A stretch of 64,000 nucleotides of DNA. Origin: Sphingomonas leidyi (GTDB taxonomy: Bacteria > Pseudomonadota > Alphaproteobacteria > Sphingomonadales > Sphingomonadaceae). A program made the translations under genes and the position numbers. Below the pieces are notes generated by a model. It was not told the origin of the DNA, did no database searches, and was given only the letters and a program-made list of their open reading frames with translations. Location: positions 992,001 to 1,056,000 of the forward strand of contig NZ_JAASQV010000001.1 of assembly GCF_011761945.1 (NCBI RefSeq), in the 5' to 3' direction. Below are positions 1-8,406 of this stretch, in pieces. The number at the start of each line of letters is the position of its first letter. Within the stretch, counting starts at the first letter, position 1.

Positions 1-76
1 TCCTGCGGGGTTCGGCCGCCGGATAGCGCCATTCGTCGACGATCTTGCTGGTGCGCTGGAGCAGGGAGAAATCCAT
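1..76 (-). CDS. 5' end of an unidentified gene (partial, runs off the window)
   Basis: This is the first 25 codons of a minus-strand reading frame that leaves the window at base 1. The ATG at 76-74 is preceded by a purine-rich GGGAAA stretch about 6 nt upstream. Third codon positions are almost all G or C, as in the neighbouring genes, so I believe it is real. The N-terminus begins MDFSLLQRTSKIVDEW and has no signal peptide or recognisable motif. It starts 98 bp downstream of the dgcA-like gene on the same strand and could belong to the same operon. I cannot name its function from 25 residues. Confidence 0.5.
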   Translation of the reverse strand, partial: MDFSLLQRTSKIVDEWRYPAAEPRR

Positions 77-174
77 ATCCGTTTCCCGTATGTGGGCGAT
101 GCGCGGCGCCGGGCCGCATTCGGGCTGTATCCCGGGCAGGCGCACCGGCATAGCCGCCTGTCTCGCCGCGGTTG

Positions 175-1173
175 CTACGGTTCGCGTCGGCGCCCGCCGC
201 CCCAAATCGCATCCGGGCAATGAATCAGGCCGTCGGCATAGCGGACGCCCGGCGTGCGATCCCGGGCGAGGAACGTGGGCCCGTCCAGGTCGCAAAGGTC
301 GCATCGCTGGCCGAGGATGAAGGCGGGGGCTTGTGACCAGCTCGTGCCGGTCATGTTCCCGACCATGACGCCGAAGCCCATGCGGCGCGCATTGCGCTCC
401 ATTTCGAGCGCGTGCGTAAGGCCGCCGCACTTGTCGAGCTTGATGTTGACGAGGTCGACCAGGCCGACCAGCCCCTCGAGATCGTCGCTGTCCTGGACGC
501 TCTCGTCCGCCGCGATCGGGATGGCGCGGTCGACATGGCGCAGGTCCGCATCTCGCCCGATCGCGAAGGGCTGTTCGATCAGCGTCACGCCGGCCGCGCG
601 CAATATCGGCATGATCGCATCGAGCCCATCCGGATCGAAGCCGCGGTTTCCATCGACGGCGATCGCGGCATCGGGGCGAGCCGCGCGCACCGCCCTGACC
701 CGTTCCCCGTCCTCGCCATTGCCTTCCAGCTTCAGCTTGATCTGGCGCGCGTGCGCCATGCCCGCCGCCTTCCGCGCCATTTCCCCCGGCGAAGCGATGC
801 CGATCGTGAAGACGGTGGGGAGCGACCGTGTCCCTGACAGGCCGGCGAGCTGCCATACCGGCTTTCCGGCATGGCCCGCCTCGATTTCCCAGAGCGCGGC
901 GTCGAGCGCGTTTCGTGCGCCCCCGGCCGGCAGCAGGCGCTGAAGCGCGGCGCGATCGATGCCTTCCGCGAGTATCGGCGCGAGCCGCGTCACCTGCTCG
1001 ACGATCCGCGCCGAGGTGTCGCCCCGATAATAGACGCCGCATGCCTCGCCGCGGCCGATGACGCCGCGATCCTCGATCGTGACCACGGCGATCTCGGCAT
1101 GGGTGAACGTCTCGCCGGAGATGCGGAACGGCTCCGCCATCTCCCATTGTTCGGCTCGTGCATCCACTTTCAT
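175..1173 (-). CDS. dgcA: Dipeptide epimerase / N-acyl-amino-acid racemase, DgcA-like (enolase superfamily)
   Basis: The product is a 332-residue cytoplasmic enolase-superfamily enzyme of the muconate-lactonizing subgroup. The visible catalytic set is complete: a KLK base motif (IKLKLEG), then Asp in VDGNRG, Glu in LIEQPF, Asp in IAADESVQ and a second Lys in NIKLDKCGG. A VGNMTGTS segment near the C-terminus resembles the GCM-GTS motif of dipeptide epimerases. The ATG at 1173 follows a strong AGGGAGGAA site. In marine Proteobacteria DgcA racemises N-acetyl-D-glutamate made by DgcN. A DgcN-family gene lies 6 kb away here, so I favour that role. A muropeptide L-Ala-D/L-Glu epimerase remains the alternative. 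It is divergent from the PaiB-like gene across a 150-bp shared control region. Confidence 0.8.
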   Translation of the reverse strand: MKVDARAEQWEMAEPFRISGETFTHAEIAVVTIEDRGVIGRGEACGVYYRGDTSARIVEQVTRLAPILAEGIDRAALQRLLPAGGARNALDAALWEIEAGHAGKPVWQLAGLSGTRSLPTVFTIGIASPGEMARKAAGMAHARQIKLKLEGNGEDGERVRAVRAARPDAAIAVDGNRGFDPDGLDAIMPILRAAGVTLIEQPFAIGRDADLRHVDRAIPIAADESVQDSDDLEGLVGLVDLVNIKLDKCGGLTHALEMERNARRMGFGVMVGNMTGTSWSQAPAFILGQRCDLCDLDGPTFLARDRTPGVRYADGLIHCPDAIWGGGRRREP

Positions 1174-1217
1174 CGCGGTTCCTCCCTGCTGCCGGCATAG
1201 AGGCGCGGCGCGGGCCG

Positions 1218-1269
1218 GCTTTGCAGTCCGGCGCGCGGTTTCGCGAATTCGCGGGTCGGATTGCAAAGC
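1218..1269. promoter_or_regulatory. Inverted repeat in the divergent dgcA / paiB-like promoter region
   Basis: The 150-bp gap between the divergent genes contains two 13-bp arms, GCTTTGCAGTCCG at 1218-1230 and CGGATTGCAAAGC at 1257-1269. They are inverted complements with one mismatch and 26 bp between them. The placement suits an operator controlling both directions, or two sites for a dimeric regulator. The AraC protein encoded at 4629-5750 is the nearest candidate regulator, which is inference only. Confidence 0.4.
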
Positions 1270-1323
1270 GGGGCGCGGCGCGATGTGGCTGTCTCTCCGG
1301 CCTGGCATCCGGAGGAACATCGA

Positions 1324-1938
1324 GTGCATTCGCCTTTCGCGCCCCGTTCGCCGGAGGATGTCGCCACACTGCTGCGCACGTGCCCGCTGGCATGGCTGGT
1401 GAGCGTCGATCCAGCCGGCGAGGTACTGAGCAGCCAGCTGCCGCTGCTGACGCTGCCGCCGGAGGATGGCGGGATGCTGTTGCTGGGCCATATGGCGCGC
1501 ACGAACCCGCTGGTGGCGCGCCTCGGCGATCGGCCGCGTGCGGCGATCCTGTTCCAGGGGCCGAATGCCTATGTCTCGCCGAGTTGGTACGCCGATCGGG
1601 ATTCGGCGCCGACATGGATCTATGTGAACGCGACGCTCACCGCCGACATCGCCCTGCGCGAGGATCTGACCGATCGCGCGATCAACCTGCTGGTCCACCA
1701 GATGGAGCAGGGCCGCCCGGAGCGCTGGCGCGTGGCGGAGATCGCGCACCGCTACGCCGCGCTGCGCGATCGCGTGATCGGGTTCACGGCGACGATCCTG
1801 AAGGTCGATGCGCGGTTCAAGCTTGCCCAGGACGAACCGCCGCCGGTGGTCCGCGAGACGCTCGACCATCTGGGGGATGACGCGCTGATCCGCTGGGTGG
1901 AAACCATGAACGCCGATCGGCTGGAGGCGGAGGCGTGA
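1324..1938 (+). CDS. FMN-binding negative transcriptional regulator, PaiB family
   Basis: The product is a 204-residue split-barrel flavin-binding protein of the PaiB family. Family hallmarks are AYVSPSWYAD with PTWIYVNATL in the middle, and GFTATILKVDARFKLAQDE near the end, matching the conserved FKLSQN motif. I chose the GTG at 1324 because GGAGGAAC lies about 6 nt upstream and the protein then begins at the usual family N-terminus. Members are annotated as regulators from Bacillus PaiB, but the biochemical role of most is unknown. Its stop overlaps the GTG of the D-aminoacylase gene by 4 bp, so the two are probably translationally coupled. That points to a role in acyl-amino-acid metabolism rather than in protease control. 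Confidence 0.8.
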   Translation: MHSPFAPRSPEDVATLLRTCPLAWLVSVDPAGEVLSSQLPLLTLPPEDGGMLLLGHMARTNPLVARLGDRPRAAILFQGPNAYVSPSWYADRDSAPTWIYVNATLTADIALREDLTDRAINLLVHQMEQGRPERWRVAEIAHRYAALRDRVIGFTATILKVDARFKLAQDEPPPVVRETLDHLGDDALIRWVETMNADRLEAEA

Positions 1939-3374
1939 TCGACCTTGCCATTCGCGGCGCGCTGGTGATCGACGGCACCGGTGCGGCGGGCACCGTCGCG
2001 GATGTCGCGGTGGAGGGTGACCGAATAGTCGCGATCGGCGGGAATATCGGCGGGGCGCGGGAGGAGCTCGATGCGGCGGGGCTCACGCTCGCGCCGGGCT
2101 TCATCGACGCGCATACGCATGACGACCGGCTGATTCTCGGCGGTGCGGACGCGATGCTGTGCAAGCTGTCGCAGGGAGTCACGACGGTGATCGTCGGCAA
2201 TTGCGGGATCAGCCTGGCCCCGGTCGCGTTCGACAGCCGCCCGCCCGCGCCGCTCGACCTGCTCGGCGACGCGCGCTGGTGGCGCTTCCCCAGCTTCGCC
2301 GCCTATGCCGGGCAGCTGGCGGAGGCCCCGCCGGCGGTGAACGCGCTGGCGCTGGTCGGCCACATGCCGCTCAGGGTCGAGGCGATGGGGGGAGATACTG
2401 GGCGGGCGGCGACCGCCGCGGAAGTCGGGCGGATGGCGGCCCGGCTGGCCGAGGCGCTCGAACAGGGCGGGGCAGGCCTGTCGACCGGGCTCTGGTATGC
2501 TCCCGGCAGCGGCGCGGAGATGGACGAACTGGTTGCGCTCGCCCGGTGCGCGGCGGCGCGGAACGGGCTCTACGTCACGCATCTGCGCGACGAGGGCAAC
2601 GCAGTCGAGGCGGCGGTCGCGGAAGCGATCGACATCGGCGTGTCCGGCGGCCTGCCGATCGTCATCAGCCATCACAAATGCACTGCCCCGGAGAATTTCG
2701 GCAAGTCGCGTGCGACGCTGGCGATGATCGACGCTTGCGCCACCCACCATCCCATCGGCCTGGACGTCTATCCCTATTGCGCATCCAGCACCGTGCTGCG
2801 CCCCGAATGGGTGCGCCCCGATATCGAGACGGTGGTGAGCTGGTCGGTGCCGCATCCGGGCCGCGCCGGACAGTCGCTCGCGGCGATCGCCGCCGAATGG
2901 CGGGTTCCGTTGCAGGAGGCGGCGGCGCGCCTGGTGCCGGCGGGGGCAGTCTATTTCTCGATGGACGAGGGCGAGGTGCGCCGCATCATGGCGCACCGGC
3001 TGGCGATGATCGGCAGCGACGGGCTGCCGCATGACGAGCGGCCCCATCCGCGCCTGTGGGGCACGTTCCCGCGCGTGCTGGGCCATTATGCGCGCGATCT
3101 GGGGCTGTTCCCGATCGAGACCGCCGTCCACAAGATGACCGGGCTGACCGCCGATACCTTCGGGATAGCCGGCCGCGGGATGGTGGCGGCGGGCGCCTAT
3201 GCCGATCTCACCCTGTTCGACGCATCGCGCATCATCGATCGTGCCGATTTCGCCGCGCCGACCCGCTTGTCGGCGGGCGTCGTCGCGACCTGGGTGAACG
3301 GGCGGCTGGCCTATAGCGAGGCGAAAGGCGCGACCGGCGACTGCGCCGGGCGGCTGCTGCGGCGCGGCAGCTAG
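1935..3374 (+). CDS. N-acyl-D-amino-acid deacylase (D-aminoacylase)
   Basis: The product is a 479-residue amidohydrolase-superfamily enzyme that cleaves N-acyl-D-amino acids to the free D-amino acid and a carboxylate. The metal site motifs are visible: DAHTHDD near residue 65, GNCGISLAP, STGLWYAPG, VTHLRDEG, ISHHKC and the late Asp in IGSDGLPHDERPHPR. The C-terminal VAAGAYADLTLFD segment is the typical composite beta-sandwich end of the family. Its GTG start overlaps the upstream stop as GTGA. With DgcN and DgcA nearby, N-acetyl-D-glutamate is a reasonable candidate substrate, but the sequence alone does not fix the side-chain preference. Its stop overlaps that of the convergent MFS gene by 4 bp. 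Confidence 0.88.
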   Translation: MIDLAIRGALVIDGTGAAGTVADVAVEGDRIVAIGGNIGGAREELDAAGLTLAPGFIDAHTHDDRLILGGADAMLCKLSQGVTTVIVGNCGISLAPVAFDSRPPAPLDLLGDARWWRFPSFAAYAGQLAEAPPAVNALALVGHMPLRVEAMGGDTGRAATAAEVGRMAARLAEALEQGGAGLSTGLWYAPGSGAEMDELVALARCAAARNGLYVTHLRDEGNAVEAAVAEAIDIGVSGGLPIVISHHKCTAPENFGKSRATLAMIDACATHHPIGLDVYPYCASSTVLRPEWVRPDIETVVSWSVPHPGRAGQSLAAIAAEWRVPLQEAAARLVPAGAVYFSMDEGEVRRIMAHRLAMIGSDGLPHDERPHPRLWGTFPRVLGHYARDLGLFPIETAVHKMTGLTADTFGIAGRGMVAAGAYADLTLFDASRIIDRADFAAPTRLSAGVVATWVNGRLAYSEAKGATGDCAGRLLRRGS

Positions 3375-4645
3375 TCCAGCCCGTCCAGCCGTTCCAGGTC
3401 CTGGGGCACATGGCGGGCGGCAACCAGGTAGAAGGGGATCGAGGCCACCGCCGCTGCCACGCCGGCGAACATCGCGTATCGCAGCGAATCCGCGCCGAAC
3501 ACCGGCCGCAGCAGGTCGCTCAGCACCCCGATCACCAGCGGGCCGAGGCCGAGGCCGATCAGATTGCCGACGAACAGCTGGATCGCCGCGGCGCGCGCGC
3601 GCATTGCCGGCGGCGTGATCGTCTGGATCGTCGCGATGCACGGCCCGATGAACGCGGCGCTGAGCGAGACGGGGATGACCGCCGCCGCGATCGCGACCGC
3701 GACGTTGCCGGCCAGGAAGAACGGCACCCAGAAGGGAATCGAGATGACGGCGGCGATGGCCGGCGCCAGCAGGTTGCGATGGATGCCGCCGCGCCGCGCG
3801 GCGATGTCGGCGAACCGGCCCGAGGCATAGGTGCCCAACCCGCCGCCCAGCCCGACGATCAGCGCGAATGTCAGGCCCACCTCGGTCGAGCCCATGCCAT
3901 GCGAGCGGATCAGGAAGGCGGGGACAAAGGCCGTGATGCCATAGCCGGAAAAGGCGCTCATCGCCGTTCCCAGCACGATGTAGCGATAGGAGCGCTGCCG
4001 CCACAGGAAGCCGAGCCGCGCGGCGGTGGGCGATGGCGATTGCACCGGCGCGGGCCGGGGCGGGTCGCGCAGGACCGCCATCGCCAGCAGGGTGAGCAGC
4101 AGGCCGGGCACGCCGGCGGCGACAAAGGCCGCGCGCCACCCATAGGCGTCGGCGATCCAGCCGCCCGCGAAGAAGGCGATCATCAGCCCGACATTGACGC
4201 CGGTGGCGTAGATCGCCTGCGCCGTCGCCCGTTCGGACGGGCCGTAGAGATCGGAGATGATCGATTGCGAGGCCGGCCCGGTGCCGGCTTCGCCGACGCC
4301 CGTCAGCATCCGCGCGACGACGAGCTGCCAGAAGCGCGCGACCAGCCCGCATGCCAGCGTCATCGCGCTGAAGCAGGCGAGCGAGGCGATGATGATCCGC
4401 GACCGGCTCATCCGGTCGGCGGCCAGTGCGATCGGCATGCCCAGCGTCGCGTAGAACAGCGCGAAGGCCGGACCGACCAGCAGCCCGAGCAGCGTGTCGG
4501 AAACCCGGAACTCGTGCTTGATATGCTCCAGGATGATCGCGAGGATCTGCCGGTCGATGTAATTGACGGCGTAGATCGCGCTCAGCAGCAGCACGATCGC
4601 GCCCCGCGGGATCCTCGCCCCGCGCGCCTCAGGCCGCATCGTCAT
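3371..4645 (-). CDS. MFS transporter
   Basis: The product is a 424-residue inner-membrane carrier with about twelve hydrophobic helices. The first helix carries AVNYIDRQILAIILE, and a loop ADRMSRSRI follows helix 2. The NYIDRQ signature and the helix-4/5 GEAGTGPASQS stretch are typical of spinster-like and hexuronate/organic-anion branches common in sphingomonads. It is the last gene of an amidase-AraC-MFS set and its start overlaps the end of the AraC gene by 17 bp, so it is probably co-translated. A second ATG at 4639 is also possible. The context suggests uptake or export of a D-amino acid, amide or acyl-amino acid, which is inferred. Confidence 0.88.
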   Translation of the reverse strand: MTMRPEARGARIPRGAIVLLLSAIYAVNYIDRQILAIILEHIKHEFRVSDTLLGLLVGPAFALFYATLGMPIALAADRMSRSRIIIASLACFSAMTLACGLVARFWQLVVARMLTGVGEAGTGPASQSIISDLYGPSERATAQAIYATGVNVGLMIAFFAGGWIADAYGWRAAFVAAGVPGLLLTLLAMAVLRDPPRPAPVQSPSPTAARLGFLWRQRSYRYIVLGTAMSAFSGYGITAFVPAFLIRSHGMGSTEVGLTFALIVGLGGGLGTYASGRFADIAARRGGIHRNLLAPAIAAVISIPFWVPFFLAGNVAVAIAAAVIPVSLSAAFIGPCIATIQTITPPAMRARAAAIQLFVGNLIGLGLGPLVIGVLSDLLRPVFGADSLRYAMFAGVAAAVASIPFYLVAARHVPQDLERLDGLD

Positions 4646-5750
4646 CCCCTTCGCTCGCCGGCTTGGCGCCGCGCTTCAGGCTGGAGGCCAGGTGCCGCAC
4701 GCGCAGCTCGTCGTTCGCCACCTTGCGCATCTGGATCGGCGAGACGCCGAACGCCGCCTTGAAGGCGCGCGTGAAGCTTGCGGCATGCTCATATCCGGTC
4801 TCCAGTGCGATCTCCATCATCGACATCCTGGAATCGCGGATGAGGTCGAGCGCCAGCTCCATGCGCAGCTTGTCGCGGATGCGGCCCACCGTCTCGCCAT
4901 AGATCATGCGGAAGCCGATCTGCAGGCGGTGGCGCGTCATCCCCACCATCTCGGCGATCTCATGGATGCTGATCTGCTGGTCGATATTGTCGCGGATGAT
5001 CTGCATCGCCCGCTTGAGCCGCCGGTGATCCTCCGCTTCGAACCGGCCGCCGAACTGCTCGCTGTCCGGCTGGGACAGGCCGAACAGGATGTGGCAGGCG
5101 AGCTCCAGCGCCTTGGCGGACATGAACGCGCCGCGAAAGGCGCGGGCGAAGGGCGGCGAGATGAGCTGATGCGCGGTGAGCGAGGCGAGCTCCGACAGCG
5201 GCACGTTGCGGACGGGATAGTCGCCGCCGTTGCGGACATACTGGGCGAGATCGGCGGGGATGTCGCTCTCGGTCAGGCCGGTAAGCTCGAAGAAGCGCCC
5301 GCGTTCGAAGTACAGGGTAACCCAACGCAGATGGTCACCCGCCTCGTAGACGGTGTCGAAGCTGCGCCCGCCGCCCGTGCCGTAGATGGTGCAATAGCCA
5401 TCGGCGAGCTCGCCGTCGGTGCCCGCCGCATCGGTCAATCGGACATTGCCGTTGAGCACCGCCGACAAGGCGAGATAATCGTCGCACCGGTGGCTTCGGG
5501 CGAGCTGGCGGCGCGCCACCATGTTGACCAGAGCGACGCAGACGCCGTTGTGCAGCTCGTAGAATTCCCATCCGCCCTTGGCGACATTGCTGTCATATTC
5601 GTAGCGAAAGCCGAGACCGCCAGGTGTCGGATGGCTCCAGCCGTCCGATTTCCGCGTCGAGAGCCCCTCCGCGGCGGCCGGGTCGCGAAGCTGCGCCAGC
5701 ATGTCGTGCAGGCTCCGGGAGAGGATCTCGGGCGGGGGCGGGTCGGCCAT
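4629..5750 (-). CDS. AraC-family transcriptional regulator
   Basis: The product has 373 residues: a PchR-like N-terminal effector region of about 250 residues and an AraC/XylS double helix-turn-helix at the C-terminus. The DNA-binding part reads from IRDNIDQQISIHEIAEMVGM through the hallmark GYEHAASFTRAFKAAFGVSP. It starts 6 bp after the amidase stop and overlaps the MFS start, so it sits in the middle of a three-gene operon. It probably activates this operon, and perhaps the dgcN and dgcA units, in response to the substrate. The C-terminal tail after the HTH is unusually long and acidic (ASEGDDDAA). Confidence 0.88.
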   Translation of the reverse strand: MADPPPPEILSRSLHDMLAQLRDPAAAEGLSTRKSDGWSHPTPGGLGFRYEYDSNVAKGGWEFYELHNGVCVALVNMVARRQLARSHRCDDYLALSAVLNGNVRLTDAAGTDGELADGYCTIYGTGGGRSFDTVYEAGDHLRWVTLYFERGRFFELTGLTESDIPADLAQYVRNGGDYPVRNVPLSELASLTAHQLISPPFARAFRGAFMSAKALELACHILFGLSQPDSEQFGGRFEAEDHRRLKRAMQIIRDNIDQQISIHEIAEMVGMTRHRLQIGFRMIYGETVGRIRDKLRMELALDLIRDSRMSMMEIALETGYEHAASFTRAFKAAFGVSPIQMRKVANDELRVRHLASSLKRGAKPASEGDDDAA

Positions 5751-5756
5751 CGCGGG

Positions 5757-7211
5757 TCAGCCCATCTTCGCGCCGGGAACGCAGCCGGGCCAGCGATCCT
5801 GCCACGGCGCGGCCTGCTCGAGCTGGCGGGCCAGGTCGAGCAGCAGCGGCTCGCCGCCGCGCCGCGCGGCGAACATCGTGCCGATCGGTACGCCGTCCGG
5901 CCCCGGCTGGACCGGCAGCGACATTGCCGGATGGCCGGTCAGATTGTGCAAGGGCGTGTAGGATACATAATCGAACATCAGCTGCATGATGTGATCGAAA
6001 TCCGCGTCCGGGGCCAGTTCCCCGATGCGCAGCGCGGGAAGGCCGAGCACCGGCGACAGGATGGCATCGGCATCGCCGAACGCGGAGTCCAGTGCGCGGC
6101 GGGCCTCCTCCGTCGCGCGGAACAGATGGTCGACATCGTCGATCGCGGCGCCGCCCGCCCATTCGCCCAGCCCCAGCGTCCAGGGCTCGACGGCACCGTC
6201 TGCGGCGGCGCCGAAACGCGCACGGGCCGATTGCAGCACGTCGCGCGCCAGATAGGCCCAGATCGCCTTGAACGCCACCATCACCGCCGGGCCGTCATAG
6301 GGCGGCGGCGCCTCGAACACATGGTGGCCCAGTTCCTCGCACAGCCGCGCGCTGCGCAGGGTGCTGGCGAGCACGTCGGGATGGGGCTGGTCGCCGTTCA
6401 GGTTGGTCGTGACCACCGCGATGCGCAACCCCTTCTCGCGGCGAGGCGCAGGCGAGGGCGCGTTCGCGGCAACCATGCCCATCGCCCATTCCACGTCGCG
6501 CACGCTGCGGGCGAGCAGCATGTCGCAGGCGAGCAGGTCCTCCATCAGGTGCGGCGCACGGGCGCGCCGGGTTGCGCCGCGCCCCGGCTTCAGGCCGATC
6601 AGGCCGCAGCACGAGGCCGGGATGCGGATCGATCCGCCGCCATCCGCCGCATGGGCCAGGGGCACCATGCCGGTCGCCACCGCGATGGCCGCGCCGCCGC
6701 TGGATCCGCCGGGCGAGCGCTCCGGCGCCCATGGATTGCGGGCCGGCCCGTAGAGCAGCGGTTCGGTGGTCGGCAGCAGGCCGAATTCCGGCGCGTTGGT
6801 CTTGCCCAGCGCGACCAGGCCGCCATCGTCAAAGGCCCGGGTGAAGGGAAAGTCGACATCGCCCGGCCCGGCATCGCGATGAAGGCGGCTGGCGCTGCGG
6901 TTCGGCATGCCGCGATAGTCGAGCCCGTCCTTGAGCAGCCACGGCACGCCCGCCATCGGCCCGGCGGCACGGTCGGCGCGGGCCAGCGCGGCATCGTAAT
7001 CGCGATGGGTGATGACATTCAGTGCGCCGTCGAGCGCTTCGATCCGCACGATCGCGCTCTCGCACAATTCGCGCGCCGACACCTCGCCCCGGCGGACGAG
7101 CGCGGCCTGGTCATGCGCGTCGAGGCGGCCGATCTCCCATGCCATCGTCGTTCGTGGCGCCAGGGGTGTCTGTTCCGCGATATCCTGCATCGGTTGCGTC
7201 GTCCGTCCCAC
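5757..7211 (-). CDS. Amidase (amidase-signature family)
   Basis: The product is a 484-residue amidase-signature hydrolase. The Ser-cisSer-Lys triad is present: the Lys in PWLLKDGLDY, and the glycine/serine block GGSSGGAAIAVATG followed by ADGGGSIRIPASCCGLIG. No signal peptide is seen, so it acts in the cytoplasm. The longest frame begins with a GTG at 7211; in-frame ATGs at about 7190 and 7145 are alternatives and none has a strong ribosome site. The family hydrolyses amides, including amino-acid amides, aryl amides and peptide amides. As first gene of the amidase-AraC-MFS operon, divergent from dgcN, it may release a D-amino acid from an amide. The exact substrate is unknown. Confidence 0.87.
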   Translation of the reverse strand: MGRTTQPMQDIAEQTPLAPRTTMAWEIGRLDAHDQAALVRRGEVSARELCESAIVRIEALDGALNVITHRDYDAALARADRAAGPMAGVPWLLKDGLDYRGMPNRSASRLHRDAGPGDVDFPFTRAFDDGGLVALGKTNAPEFGLLPTTEPLLYGPARNPWAPERSPGGSSGGAAIAVATGMVPLAHAADGGGSIRIPASCCGLIGLKPGRGATRRARAPHLMEDLLACDMLLARSVRDVEWAMGMVAANAPSPAPRREKGLRIAVVTTNLNGDQPHPDVLASTLRSARLCEELGHHVFEAPPPYDGPAVMVAFKAIWAYLARDVLQSARARFGAAADGAVEPWTLGLGEWAGGAAIDDVDHLFRATEEARRALDSAFGDADAILSPVLGLPALRIGELAPDADFDHIMQLMFDYVSYTPLHNLTGHPAMSLPVQPGPDGVPIGTMFAARRGGEPLLLDLARQLEQAAPWQDRWPGCVPGAKMG

Positions 7212-7386
7212 ATTGATTGACGGCGATGATTTGAGACCATTCCGAACCTTCCCGTTTAGCCGTCGAGGCGCGCCAGTTCGCGATTCCTTCCGCGGGCACC
7301 GTGATGGCTAATGGCGGGCCCGGAATGGCAAAGCGGTCTGCGCCGCGCTGCGCCATCCCGCATCGTCTTCTGGCAATGAAACGGGG
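7212..7386. promoter_or_regulatory. Divergent promoter region between the amidase operon and dgcN
   Basis: These 175 bp separate the divergent amidase and dgcN genes and must hold both promoters. A stretch at 7321-7336 (CGGAATGGCAAAGCGG) resembles the dyad arm plus flank at 1257-1271 (CGGATTGCAAAGCGG), with a one-base insertion. TTAGCC and GGCTAA also occur inverted about 50 bp apart. The shared GCAAAGCGG core suggests, but does not prove, a common regulator. Confidence 0.35.
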
Positions 7387-8385
7387 ATGACGATGCAGGC
7401 ACCATATCTGCTTTTCCTAGGCGACGTGGAGGAATTCAGCGCGGCCAAGACCGCCGCGGGAGTCAATCAATGGCGCCGCGAACGCGTGCTGGCGCAGCAC
7501 CGGCTGCCTGGCTGCACGGTCGATCTCGGCATCGCCGAGATGACTCCCGCCGAGGCCGCGCGGGCGGGCGCGCGGACCATGATCGTCGGCGTGGTGAATG
7601 TCGGCGGCTTCATTCCCGAGCATTGGGTCGCGACCATGGTCGACGCGCTGGAACAGGGGCTGGACCTTGCCGCGGGGATGCACCAGCGTCTCAACGACAT
7701 CCCGGCGATCGCCGAAGCCCGCGACCGGACGGGGCGCGCGGTGCTCGATCTTCGCCAGCCCGATCGCGGCTTCCTGCCCGGCTCGGGGCGCAAGCGCTCC
7801 GGCAAGCGGCTGCTGACCGTCGGCACCGATTGCGCCGTCGGCAAGAAATACACTGCGCTGGCGCTGGAGGCGGGATTGCGCGCGCGCGGGGTCGATGCCG
7901 ATTTTCGTGCGACGGGGCAGACCGGCATCATGATCTCCGGGCGCGGCGTCGCGATCGATTCGGTGATCGCCGACTTCATCTCCGGCGCGGCCGAATGGCT
8001 GTCGCCCGATGCCGCGCCGGATCATTGGGACGTGATCGAAGGCCAGGGCTCGCTGTTCCATCCGGCCTATGCCGGCGTCACGCTGGGGCTGATCCATGGC
8101 AGCCAGCCCGACGCGCTGGTGGTGTGCCACGAACCGGTCCGCACCCATCTGCTCGGCTTCGACTATGGGGTGCCCGACTTGCGGCGCTGCATCGACATGA
8201 ACGTCGCCGCGGCGCAGCTGACCAATCCGGAGGCGCGCGTGGTGGGGATCAGCGTCAACACCTCGCGCATGGAACCCGCCGCGATCGACGCCGCGATCCG
8301 GGATATCGAAGCGCAGACGGGGCTGCCCTGCAGCGATCCGATCCGGCACGGCGTCGATCGCATCCTCGACGTCCTGTTGAACTGA
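7387..8385 (+). CDS. dgcN: DgcN-family protein (DUF1611), candidate D-glutamate N-acetyltransferase
   Basis: The product is a 332-residue cytoplasmic protein of the DUF1611/DgcN family, which it matches in length and layout. It has an N-terminal domain starting YLLFLGDVEEFSAAKTA, then a P-loop-like GTDCAVGKKYTALALEAG near residue 140, and conserved ATGQTGIMISGRG and EGQGSLFHPAYAG blocks. DgcN of marine Proteobacteria acetylates D-glutamate so that DgcA can racemise it. With a DgcA-like gene in the same block I infer the same reaction. Two ATGs (7387 and 7393) are equally plausible starts. The next feature downstream is the REP-containing repeat element, not another gene of the operon. Confidence 0.82.
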   Translation: MTMQAPYLLFLGDVEEFSAAKTAAGVNQWRRERVLAQHRLPGCTVDLGIAEMTPAEAARAGARTMIVGVVNVGGFIPEHWVATMVDALEQGLDLAAGMHQRLNDIPAIAEARDRTGRAVLDLRQPDRGFLPGSGRKRSGKRLLTVGTDCAVGKKYTALALEAGLRARGVDADFRATGQTGIMISGRGVAIDSVIADFISGAAEWLSPDAAPDHWDVIEGQGSLFHPAYAGVTLGLIHGSQPDALVVCHEPVRTHLLGFDYGVPDLRRCIDMNVAAAQLTNPEARVVGISVNTSRMEPAAIDAAIRDIEAQTGLPCSDPIRHGVDRILDVLLN

Positions 8386-8406
8386 GCGGCTCGAAGGGCG
8401 CTCCCT

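Noticed and set aside
4692..7220. Plus-strand open frame of 842 codons opposite the AraC and amidase genes
   Set aside because: Both minus-strand genes have catalytic or HTH motifs; this frame has atypical composition and is a shadow.
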